From: Trichodesmium sp. MAG_R04
GTDB lineage: Bacteria > Cyanobacteriota > Cyanobacteriia > Cyanobacteriales > Microcoleaceae
Direction of reading: 5' to 3'
Length of the DNA stretch: 5,785 bases
Assembly: GCA_023356515.1 (NCBI GenBank)
Contig: JAKQYG010000276.1
Location: forward strand, 1 to 5,785
In this document: piece after piece, positions 1 to 5,454 of the stretch
Layout of the letters: every line of letters starts with the position of its first letter
Position numbering within the stretch: position 1 is the first letter of the stretch
The notes under the pieces: generated by a model
What the model was told of the DNA's origin: nothing
The model's database searches: none
The model's input: only the letters and a program-made list of their open reading frames with translations
Position numbers and translations under genes: made by a program

Positions 1-173
1 CATTAGGTGATTATTGTGCTACTGGTGCTTGGGGACAATACATTTATATTAATCCAGAAAAGAATTTTGTTGGGGTAAAAACTGGTTCTAGTAATAGTAT
101 CTTGAGAAGTATTGATGATGTAGAAACTATAGCTTTATTTCGAGCGATCGCTGACGAATTAATGGATAATTGA
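1..173 (+). CDS. C-terminal end of a serine beta-lactamase-like hydrolase (5' partial)
   Basis: An open frame enters from the left edge (first full codon at base 3) and ends at TGA 171-173, giving 56 residues. The segment G-A-W-G-Q-Y-I-Y-I-N-P followed by a V-G-V-K-T strand and a final helix ending in A-L-F-R-A-I-A-D-E-L is the usual C-terminal end of class C beta-lactamase / 6-aminohexanoate-dimer hydrolase (NylB-like) serine hydrolases, where the G-x-W/H-G-Q motif leads into the last strands of the alpha/beta domain. The catalytic SxxK and YxN motifs lie outside the window, so activity and substrate cannot be judged. The stop is doubled in frame (TGA then TAA), and a perfect 7-bp inverted repeat TGATAAT-GAAG-ATTATCA (171-188) starts on the stop codon. 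It is AT-only in the stem and has no T-run, so it is a poor terminator. Family assignment is moderately sure. Confidence 0.7.
   Translation, partial: LGDYCATGAWGQYIYINPEKNFVGVKTGSSNSILRSIDDVETIALFRAIADELMDN
144..151. repeat. HIP1 octamer GCGATCGC
   Basis: Perfect copy of the highly iterated palindrome HIP1, which is over-represented in many cyanobacterial genomes. It lies inside the partial hydrolase gene and is read as Ala-Ile-Ala. Confidence 0.9.
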
Positions 174-329
174 TAATGAAGATTATCACGAGTACAAAGA
201 GTACACAGCAAGATAAGGTCTACCTAGATTATCTTCAACAACCTGAAACTGAGCAAAAGCTTTTTGTTTTGTACTCAACTTCCTAATCCAGCCATTCCTA
301 GATGTTTGGCTTTCATTTTTCTTGGCCTC

Positions 330-358
330 TTGAGAAAAAACTATACTACTTTTATAGA
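330..358 (+). promoter_or_regulatory. Possible sigma70-type promoter for purD
   Basis: TTGAGA (330-335) and TATAGA (353-358) are separated by 17 bp, matching 5/6 and 4/6 of the -35 and -10 consensus. Transcription would start about 10 bases before the purD ATG at 375, so the leader would be very short. A second -10-like box, TATACT (342-347), lies between them without a good -35. The rest of the 174-374 spacer shows only a GAGTACA doublet (190-196 and 199-205) and no convincing gene. This is pattern matching in AT-rich DNA. Confidence 0.3.
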
Positions 359-374
359 ATATTCTTACTTCCTT

Positions 375-1655
375 ATGAAAATATTAATAATAGGTAACGG
401 CGGTAGAGAACACGCGATCGCTTGGAAATTATCCCAATCTTCCCAAGTTCAACAAATATTTTGCACCCCAGGCAACGGTGGTACAACCACCCAAGCAAAA
501 TGTCAAAATATACCAATTCCAGTTACAGATTTCCCAGCCCTCAAACAACTCATCGCTGACCAAAATATCTCCCTTGTAATTGTTGGTCCTGAAGTTCCCC
601 TAGCCCTAGGCATCACCGACTACCTACAACAACCCAACCTCAAAATATTTGGCCCCACCAAAGCAGGGGCTATTCTCGAAGCTAGTAAATCTTGGGCTAA
701 ACAATTCATGGCCGAAGCAAATATTCCCACTGCCAAATCAGCCACCTTTACCAGTGCCCAAACTGCTAAAGAATACATTACAGAAATTCCCATAGTCGTT
801 AAAGCAGATGGTCTAGCTGCAGGAAAAGGAGTCACCGTCGCCACTACAATTGAAATGGCTCATAATGCTATAGATATGATCTTCGAGGGAGAACTTGACA
901 AAAAAAACAAATCTGTGGTGTTAGAAGAGTTCCTCACAGGTCAAGAAATATCAGTATTAGCCCTAACCGATGGACTAACCATTCGTCCCCTATTACCAGC
1001 CCAAGACCATAAAGCAGTGGGTGAAGGAGACACAGGACCTAACACTGGAGGTATGGGCGCTTATGCCCCTACTCCTATTGTTACCCCGGAACTTATGGCT
1101 TGCATTCAACAACAAGTCCTAGAACCAACCTTGACTAATTTACAAAAACGTGGTATAGATTACAAAGGGGTAATTTATGCTGGATTAATGATAAGCACTA
1201 CAGGAGAACCAAAAGTATTGGAATTTAACTGTAGGTTTGGGGACCCAGAAACTCAACCTCTCCTCTCATTGCTGGGAACTCCTTTGGAGGAATTATTATT
1301 AGCTTGTTGTGAAAAACGTTTGGCCGAGTTGCCTCCTATTAACTGGAAACAAGGAGTAAGCGTTTGTGTAGTTTTAGCTTCTGGTGGTTATCCGGGAGCT
1401 TATGAGAAAAGCAAAATCATCTCTGGAATAGAAAAAGCTAAAGCTACTGGAGCAACAATATTTCATGCTGGAACAAAATTTAAGGGACAAAATTTAATTA
1501 CCGACGGCGGTCGTGTCTTGGGAGTAACAGCAGTAGGGACTAATTTTACTGAAGCTAAGGCAAAAGCTTATACTGCCGTAGATTATATTCAATTTGAAGG
1601 AATGTATTATCGTCGAGATATAGGTAGTCGGGTTTTTTACCATCAGAAATCATAG
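375..1655 (+). CDS. purD: Phosphoribosylamine--glycine ligase (GAR synthetase)
   Basis: This enzyme joins glycine to 5-phosphoribosylamine using ATP, an early step of de novo purine synthesis in the cytoplasm. The 426-residue product is full length for PurD. Visible landmarks are the N-terminal Rossmann-like G-N-G-G-R-E-H (7-13), G-P-E-V-P-L (71-76), the ATP-grasp start with V-V-K-A-D-G-L-A-A-G-K-G (141-152), the glycine-rich G-P-N-T-G-G-M-G-A-Y (221-230), and the family signature C-R-F-G-D-P-E (286-292) with the metal and ATP ligands. The C-terminal part with D-G-G-R-V-L-G-V (377-384) is also typical. The frame is open 37 codons further upstream to a TTG at 264, but those residues do not resemble PurD; the family begins at M-K-I-L, so ATG 375 is chosen. 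No Shine-Dalgarno site precedes it. nblS follows 121 bp downstream on the same strand; this neighbourhood is, to my recollection, seen in other cyanobacteria. Confidence 0.96.
   Translation: MKILIIGNGGREHAIAWKLSQSSQVQQIFCTPGNGGTTTQAKCQNIPIPVTDFPALKQLIADQNISLVIVGPEVPLALGITDYLQQPNLKIFGPTKAGAILEASKSWAKQFMAEANIPTAKSATFTSAQTAKEYITEIPIVVKADGLAAGKGVTVATTIEMAHNAIDMIFEGELDKKNKSVVLEEFLTGQEISVLALTDGLTIRPLLPAQDHKAVGEGDTGPNTGGMGAYAPTPIVTPELMACIQQQVLEPTLTNLQKRGIDYKGVIYAGLMISTTGEPKVLEFNCRFGDPETQPLLSLLGTPLEELLLACCEKRLAELPPINWKQGVSVCVVLASGGYPGAYEKSKIISGIEKAKATGATIFHAGTKFKGQNLITDGGRVLGVTAVGTNFTEAKAKAYTAVDYIQFEGMYYRRDIGSRVFYHQKS
414..421. repeat. HIP1 octamer GCGATCGC
   Basis: Perfect HIP1 palindrome inside purD, read as Ala-Ile-Ala at residues 14-16, just after the G-N-G-G-R-E-H motif. 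Confidence 0.9.
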
Positions 1656-1744
1656 TATAGCAATCGTAAAAGCCGAAGTAATTACGGCAGCTATATTGCA
1701 ACTTTTTTAGTAAAAAGTAGGATAGAATCAAAAGATAATTTTAG

Positions 1745-1775
1745 CTTTTATTAACTTTTAACTTTTGACTTAAAA
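1745..1775 (+). repeat. Short heptad run (CTTTTRA-like) directly before nblS
   Basis: Consecutive 7-mers CTTTTAA (1755-1761), CTTTTGA (1762-1768) and CTTAAAA (1769-1775) abut the nblS ATG, with a further CTTTTAT at 1745-1751 offset by three bases. Such heptanucleotide tandem runs are typical of cyanobacterial STRR-type repeats. The run fills the place where a ribosome binding site would sit, so nblS has no Shine-Dalgarno. The rest of the 1656-1776 spacer holds a weak GCCG/CGGC hairpin (1672-1688), a CTTTTT-TAGT-AAAAAG hairpin (1702-1717) and a -10-like TAGAAT (1723-1728) with no matching -35. I cannot say whether nblS has its own promoter or is read from purD. Confidence 0.45.
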
Positions 1776-1776
1776 A

Positions 1777-3951
1777 ATGCTTCCCCTCCTCAAAAAAATC
1801 GGAGAAATTATCGCTAATTGGTGGTCTGAGTTTACCCTCCAAACTAAACTCATGGCAGTTATCACCCTGACGGTATCTTTGCTCATGAGTAGCTTGAGCT
1901 TCTGGGCAGTCAATACTATTCAAGAAGATGCTCGCCTCAATGATACTCGTTATGGTCGAGACCTGGGTCTATTGTTAGCAGCTAATGTGGCCCCACTTAT
2001 GGCAGAAGGTAATCGTAACCGAGTGGCCCATTTTTCCCGACTTTTCTATAAAAGTACATCTAGTGTACGTTATATGCTCTATGCTGATGAAGAAGGAAAT
2101 ATTTTCTTAGGTCTTCCCTTCTCAGAATCTGAGGTAAAAACATCCCTCACCCTCAGTCGTCGCATTCAACTACCAGAAGATTTTATGGCCAATATAAAAG
2201 CCGAAAATTTTTCTGCCTTGCCTCTGGTACGACAACATTTAACCCCTAATGGTCAATTAACGGATGTTTTTGTTCCCCTAATTAATGAAAATAAATATTT
2301 AGGAGTTTTAGCGATTGGAATTAATCCTAATCCTACTGTGGTTGTCTCTTCGAATTTGACTAGAGATGTGACTTTAGCAGTTTTTGTTTCGATCTGGGCA
2401 ATGGTAATTTTAGGGGCAGTTGTTCATGCTTTGATTATTACTAAACCAATCAAGAAATTATCAGAAGGTGTGAAAAATATTGCTCAGGGAAATTTTAAAC
2501 AAAGGATAGATTTATCTTTTGGAAGAGAACTAGGGGAACTGATTTTGAGCTTTAATGAAATGGCAGAACAGTTAGAAAATTATAAGAAGCAAAATATTGA
2601 AGAATTAACAGGAGAAAAAGCAAAGTTAGAAACTTTAGTTTCAACAATTGCTGATGGTGCTTTATTATTAGACGCTAATTTACAATTGATTTTAGTTAAT
2701 CCAACTGCTCGGCGCATTTTTAGTTGGGAAGAAAAAAATATTATTGGTGGAAAGGTGACAGATAATTTACCTTTAGCTGTGCAGATGGAATTAAATAGAC
2801 CACTTCATCAAATAGCTACAGGCGAAATAGAAGGGGGTGAATATCGTTGTACTTTAGATGAACCAAATAAACGTACAATTAGAGTTTTGTTAACAACTGT
2901 TCTTTTGCATAGAGCATCAGGTACAGAATCTCTTTGTCAAAGTTGTATTTATGATGCATATGATAGTTGTATTTCTAATAATAATTCCTCAGTTAATGAA
3001 TGTACACTGTATGAACATAAACTAGAAACAGATGTTCTTTCTCCATACCGAAATAGTCTCAAAGGCATTGCTATCACCGTGCAAGATATTACTAGGGAAG
3101 TAGAATTAAATGAAGCAAAAAGTCAGTTTATTAGTAATGTATCCCATGAATTAAGAACTCCTCTATTTAATATCAAATCTTTTATTGAAACTTTGCATGA
3201 ATATGGGGAAGATTTAAGTGAAGTAGAAAGACGAGAATTTCTGGAAACTGCAAATCATGAAACAGATCGTTTGACTCGTTTAGTTAATGATGTATTAGAT
3301 TTAAGTCGTCTAGAATCTTGTCTTATTTATCATCTAAATGCTGTTGATGTTGCTCAACCAATAGAACAAACTTTAAGAACCTATCACCTTAATGCTAAAG
3401 ATCAAAAAATAGAATTAAATTATGAGATAGAACCTAACTTGCCTTCTGTAGTCGGTCATTATGATTTATTACTACAAGTATTTGCTAATTTAGTAGGAAA
3501 TGCTATGAAGTTTACTGAACCAGGAGGTCGAATAGTAATTCGAGCTTATTTGTTAGAGTCTGAGTTAGAAAATACTAATATAGAAGCTCAACAAATTGAA
3601 CAAGGAGGATGGATAGTTTCTCCTCCCCCACCTCGACCAATAGAGCTACATTTACAATCTGAAAATAATTCCAATCAGTTTGTCAGAATTGAAATTTCTG
3701 ACACGGGAAGTGGTATTGAACCTGAAGACCAAGAAGCTATCTTTGAGAGATTTTTCCGAGTTGAAAATCGCGTTCATACTTTGGAAGGAACAGGTTTAGG
3801 TTTGTCTATTGTTAGAAATATTATTGATAAGCATCATAGCAAGGTTAACCTGATAAGTGAACTTGGTATAGGCACAACTTTCTGGTTTGATTTAGCAGTA
3901 TTTGAGGAAAAGTTATCACCAGAAGAAAATAACTTATTAGAAGTAACTTAA
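1777..3951 (+). CDS. nblS: NblS/Hik33 (DspA)-type sensor histidine kinase
   Basis: This is a membrane sensor kinase of the cyanobacterial NblS/Hik33 family. In known members it controls phycobilisome breakdown and high-light, cold, osmotic and nutrient-stress genes, mainly through RpaB-type response regulators. The 724-residue product has TM1 (about 26-46), an extracytoplasmic sensor region (47-195), TM2 (about 198-221), HAMP (222-272), PAS (about 283-440), HisKA with the H-box S-H-E-L-R-T-P-L (H457) and a HATPase domain with N-box (N571, N575), G1 D-T-G-S-G-I (642-647), F-box (656-661) and G2 G-T-G-L-G-L (671-676). All catalytic motifs are intact. The N-terminal F-T-L-Q-T-K-L-M and the R-L-N-D-T-R-Y-G-R-D-L-G-L-L-L-A-A-N-V-A-P-L block are hallmarks of NblS, which identifies it beyond a generic kinase and fixes ATG 1777 as start. 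It seems some 60 residues longer than my recollection of the Synechocystis protein (about 660). Two insert-like stretches may account for this: a four-cysteine segment in the PAS domain (about 381-427) and a polar, proline-rich segment in the ATPase domain (about 594-633). Confidence 0.95.
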   Translation: MLPLLKKIGEIIANWWSEFTLQTKLMAVITLTVSLLMSSLSFWAVNTIQEDARLNDTRYGRDLGLLLAANVAPLMAEGNRNRVAHFSRLFYKSTSSVRYMLYADEEGNIFLGLPFSESEVKTSLTLSRRIQLPEDFMANIKAENFSALPLVRQHLTPNGQLTDVFVPLINENKYLGVLAIGINPNPTVVVSSNLTRDVTLAVFVSIWAMVILGAVVHALIITKPIKKLSEGVKNIAQGNFKQRIDLSFGRELGELILSFNEMAEQLENYKKQNIEELTGEKAKLETLVSTIADGALLLDANLQLILVNPTARRIFSWEEKNIIGGKVTDNLPLAVQMELNRPLHQIATGEIEGGEYRCTLDEPNKRTIRVLLTTVLLHRASGTESLCQSCIYDAYDSCISNNNSSVNECTLYEHKLETDVLSPYRNSLKGIAITVQDITREVELNEAKSQFISNVSHELRTPLFNIKSFIETLHEYGEDLSEVERREFLETANHETDRLTRLVNDVLDLSRLESCLIYHLNAVDVAQPIEQTLRTYHLNAKDQKIELNYEIEPNLPSVVGHYDLLLQVFANLVGNAMKFTEPGGRIVIRAYLLESELENTNIEAQQIEQGGWIVSPPPPRPIELHLQSENNSNQFVRIEISDTGSGIEPEDQEAIFERFFRVENRVHTLEGTGLGLSIVRNIIDKHHSKVNLISELGIGTTFWFDLAVFEEKLSPEENNLLEVT
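2932..3009 (+). other. Four-cysteine insertion (C-x2-C-x7-C-x10-C) within the NblS PAS domain
   Basis: Residues 386-411 of NblS carry C387, C390, C398 and C409 in the pattern L-C-x2-C-x-Y-x3-D-S-C-x10-C-T-L. The segment sits between two predicted beta strands, R-T-I-R-V-L-L-T-T-V (367-376) and G-I-A-I-T-V-Q-D (430-437). It would therefore lie in the loop between the last two PAS strands, some 50 residues before the phospho-acceptor H457. The same spacing recurs in the convergent zinc-ribbon membrane protein (4492-4560). Cysteine spacing of this kind suits Zn, Fe-S or disulfide chemistry. The ligand is not determinable from sequence. Confidence 0.75.
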
Positions 3952-3956
3952 ATATA

Positions 3957-4047
3957 GCTATAGAATTTATAATTTATAATTTATAATAGTTTTTTCCCTG
4001 AACAACTCATATAACAATAAGTCGTTTAAATACACAAAAGCTTAATG
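3957..4047 (+). repeat. Tandem duplication, copy 1 (91 bp, three heptads)
   Basis: The unit starts GCTATAGAA, runs through three perfect TTTATAA heptads (3966-3986), and continues from TAGTTTTTT to CTTAATG at 4047. It abuts copy 2 directly. Outside the heptad part the two copies differ at about 7 of 61 positions. The block ACAATAAGTCGTTTAAATA is nearly unchanged, while the heptad block has one repeat fewer than copy 2, which accounts exactly for the 7-bp length difference. The family is not one I recognise, and nothing in it looks coding. Confidence 0.9.
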
Positions 4048-4145
4048 GCTATAGAACTTAGAATTTATAATTCAGAATTTAGAATAGTTTTTTCTCTGAA
4101 CGAGTCATGCAACAATAAGTCGTTTAAATATACAAAAACTTAATG
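4048..4145 (+). repeat. Tandem duplication, copy 2 (98 bp, four heptads)
   Basis: This second copy starts GCTATAGAA at 4048 and ends TTAATG at 4145. Its heptad block is CTTAGAA, TTTATAA, TTCAGAA, TTTAGAA (4057-4084), so it is more diverged internally than the uniform block of copy 1. The sequence after 4145 (GCCTTTGCAG) does not begin a third copy. Confidence 0.9.
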
Positions 4146-4191
4146 GCCTTTGCAGAATTAAGCAAAACCGAATAAATTCTTCTTTGTTTTT

Positions 4192-4236
4192 GTTGGGTTA
4201 CTCTGACAGAAAGCCAGTTATGTTTCTTAACCCAAC
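4192..4236. repeat. Palindromic GTTGGGTTA/TAACCCAAC repeat element
   Basis: GTTGGGTTA (4192-4200) and TAACCCAAC (4228-4236) form a perfect 9-bp inverted repeat around a 27-bp loop, and the right arm continues into CTAC. From general knowledge, a GTTGGGTT...AACCCAACCTAC palindrome is a widespread intergenic repeat in cyanobacterial genomes; this looks like a member with a longer than usual loop. In an RNA it could fold as a stem-loop at the 3' ends of both converging genes. Neither side has a T-run in the right direction for an intrinsic terminator, so a termination role is doubtful. Confidence 0.65.
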
Positions 4237-4332
4237 CTACTCTTATTGCAATATTTTAGATGCTCGTTCTAACAGGTTTCATGGATACAAATACCGGAAA
4301 ATTAATACCTATGAATTTAATCCAGGGAAAAG

Positions 4333-4692
4333 TCAAAAAGACAGAAAAAAACTTATAAGAATTAGAGTCAAAAACAACCATAAAATAGTATTTCTTTGAA
4401 ACCACAATTTGACAATTTTTAACCAGTCATTATTATTAGTATCATAAGTATAATGTGGTACAAGAGGTTCATATTGCTCATGGAAAAGAGTACAGTCTCT
4501 AGCATAGGGACGTCTGGGAAAATTGCAGCTATCATCTAAATTGTACAGACAGTTATTACACAAGTATTCATCTTCTTCTGCCTGATAAAGGGGAATACCA
4601 GGATGACCAAAAGCTTTCAGAGGAACTTGACAATACGGACAAGCGATCGCCTGACTATCAATAGTTTGATGACAACGAGGACAATTTAACAT
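4333..4692 (-). CDS. Zinc-ribbon protein with a second four-cysteine motif and a C-terminal membrane anchor
   Basis: The product has 119 residues and no function I can name. It has three parts. The N-terminal zinc ribbon has C4-P-R-C7 and C18-P-Y-C21, the standard two-knuckle pattern. The middle part has C45, C48, C56 and C67 in the pattern L-C-x2-C-x-Y-x3-D-S-C-x10-C-T-L with an embedded P-R-R-P-Y-A-R. The C-terminal hydrophobic segment (about 101-119, preceded by W-F-Q-R) would anchor it in a membrane as a tail-anchored protein with the cysteine domains in the cytoplasm. I recall similar zinc-ribbon proteins in other cyanobacteria, annotated only as hypothetical. The gene converges on nblS, whose PAS insertion carries the same four-cysteine pattern. 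The start ATG (4690-4692) puts the first zinc knuckle at residue 4, so an upstream start is not needed. It has no Shine-Dalgarno; TATAAA-like boxes upstream (about 4701-4716) are possible -10 elements without a clear -35. Confidence 0.85.
   Translation of the reverse strand: MLNCPRCHQTIDSQAIACPYCQVPLKAFGHPGIPLYQAEEDEYLCNNCLYNLDDSCNFPRRPYARDCTLFHEQYEPLVPHYTYDTNNNDWLKIVKLWFQRNTILWLFLTLILISFFLSF
4643..4650. repeat. HIP1 octamer GCGATCGC
   Basis: Perfect HIP1 palindrome inside the zinc-ribbon gene, read on the minus strand as Ala-Ile-Ala just before C18. Confidence 0.9.
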
Positions 4693-4904
4693 TTTGATTA
4701 TCTTAAATTTATAGATTTATAAGTTTAATTACTACTTTGATTTAAAGTTTAACTTAACCAAGTGAGATGTCCTACCCTTGAATAAAGAAAGCCATAAGGC
4801 AGAATACAAAGAACAGAAGGCCGGAATAATTGATCCCGACGCCAAAAGTACAAACTTTCTGGCGAATATATTTGACTAACAATATTTACTATGGTAAAAA
4901 AATT

Positions 4905-5231
4905 ATGAATAATACTGAAAATCTGCTTCAACAACTTTTAATGATAGGCATTGGTACAACTTCCCTAGTGGCAGAAAAAATACAGGAAGTAACTAACCGA
5001 TGGGTTAAGGATGGTACTATCAACCCAGACCAAGCGAAGATTTTTGTTGATGATATAATGCAGCAACTTAAGTCAGAACAGGGAAACTGGGAAACTCAGA
5101 TGCAGCGACAAATGCGGAATGTGATGCAGGACCTAGGAGTTCCTCGTCAAGCAGAAATGGACGAACTGCGGGGTCGTTTGGATCGTTTGGAGCGTCAGAT
5201 ACGAGATTTGGAAAACCGTAACTGGCGTTAG
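4905..5231 (+). CDS. Phasin-like (PHA granule-associated family) small coiled-coil protein
   Basis: The product has 108 residues and is predicted to be almost all helical. An amphipathic, hydrophobic N-terminal stretch L-L-Q-Q-L-L-M-I-G-I-G-T-T-S-L-V-A-E-K (7-25) is followed by V-K-D-G-x-I-N-P-D-Q-A (34-44), a helix (45-76), then L-G-V-P-R-Q-A-E-M-D-E-L (77-88) leading into a coiled coil L-D-R-L-E-R-Q-I-R-D-L-E (92-103). The L-G-V-P hinge followed by a coiled coil is the layout of PhaI/PhaF-type phasins, and cyanobacterial proteins of this form are commonly called phasin family. True phasins coat polyhydroxyalkanoate granules; whether this one does, or has another scaffolding role, cannot be told, as no pha genes are in view. 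The frame is open upstream to a TTG at 4830, but the family begins near M-N-N-T-E-N-L, so ATG 4905 is chosen. No Shine-Dalgarno is seen. TTGACT (4872-4877) and TATATT (4867-4872) upstream are promoter-like, but do not form one well-spaced pair. Confidence 0.75.
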   Translation: MNNTENLLQQLLMIGIGTTSLVAEKIQEVTNRWVKDGTINPDQAKIFVDDIMQQLKSEQGNWETQMQRQMRNVMQDLGVPRQAEMDELRGRLDRLERQIRDLENRNWR

Positions 5232-5284
5232 ATATAGGGAATTTATTCAGCTAGAGATACAGTTGTAGATAGCAATATGCCCGC

Positions 5285-5316
5285 ACTACAAAGTTTTTGT
5301 TATAAGTATTTGTAGT
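5285..5316 (+). terminator. Hairpin ACTACAAA/TTTGTAGT after the phasin-like gene
   Basis: ACTACAAA (5285-5292) and TTTGTAGT (5309-5316) form a perfect 8-bp stem with a 16-base loop, 53 bases after the stop of the phasin-like gene. The stem is AT-rich and only TTAT follows, so it is a weak candidate terminator. It may equally be the edge of the repeat element that follows. Confidence 0.25.
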
Positions 5317-5416
5317 TTATCATATAGTAATTCGTGGAGAGGTTGCCATATTTTATCTCACCGGGTTTGGTTTCTAAACCTAGGGGAAAATAGGATTTGG
5401 AGACTAAACCACTACA
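5311..5416. repeat. Possible small palindromic/MITE-like element with internal direct repeats
   Basis: The stretch begins TGTAGTTTA (5311-5319) and ends TAAACCACTACA (5405-5416), imperfect inverted ends that match if two bases (GG) are skipped. Inside are two 15-bp direct repeats of the form TTTGGNNNCTAAACC at 5366-5380 and 5396-5410, exactly 30 bp apart, and the first also contains the palindrome GGTTT-CT-AAACC (5369-5380). No target-site duplication is evident at the edges. It has no coding capacity. It could be a dispersed non-coding repeat or a pair of operator-like sites in front of the prolyl isomerase gene. Confidence 0.35.
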
Positions 5417-5454
5417 GTTTTCTTTCGCAAATTATTGAAATTTTCAGTTAAATT

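Larger units (their letters stand above)
3952..4332. other. Gene-free spacer between convergent nblS and the zinc-ribbon gene
   Basis: This 381-bp spacer holds no credible gene. Half of it is a tandem duplication (3957-4145), followed by about 45 bp of unremarkable sequence, then a palindromic repeat (4192-4236) and AT-rich sequence running into the 3' end of the minus-strand gene. I see no GC-rich hairpin with a T-run for either converging gene. A plus-strand open frame across 4184-4399 overlaps the real minus-strand gene and the palindrome, and has no family resemblance. Confidence 0.7.

Noticed and set aside
176..286. 36-codon open frame starting at an ATG that overlaps the tandem stop of the first gene (TAATG)
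   Set aside because: No recognisable family, no ribosome binding site, and a length expected by chance; the overlap with the stop is suggestive but not enough.
264..374. In-frame 37-codon N-terminal extension of purD from a TTG
   Set aside because: The residues are unlike PurD, whose first strand begins at M-K-I-L; ATG 375 gives a normal-length protein.
620..844. Minus-strand 74-codon frame inside purD
   Set aside because: Antisense shadow of a conserved gene with no independent support.
1672..1708. GCCG/CGGC hairpin with a T6 run as a purD terminator
   Set aside because: Only four stem base pairs, and the T-run lies 14 bases beyond the stem, too far for an intrinsic terminator.
1741..1923. 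Minus-strand 60-codon frame across the nblS start
   Set aside because: Antisense shadow of the conserved NblS N terminus.
3952..4332. CRISPR array, suggested by tandem repeats in a gene-free spacer
   Set aside because: Only two long diverged copies are present, directly adjacent with no spacers, and no cas genes are nearby.
4184..4399. Plus-strand 71-codon frame
   Set aside because: It starts at a TTG inside the palindromic repeat and overlaps the 3' end of the well-supported zinc-ribbon gene on the other strand.
4830..4904. 25-codon extension of the phasin-like protein from a TTG
   Set aside because: The extension is not helical or family-like, and the homologous start is at M-N-N-T-E-N.
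4749..4934. Minus-strand 61-codon frame
   Set aside because: It overlaps the start of the phasin-like gene, covers the decayed heptad tract, and resembles no family.
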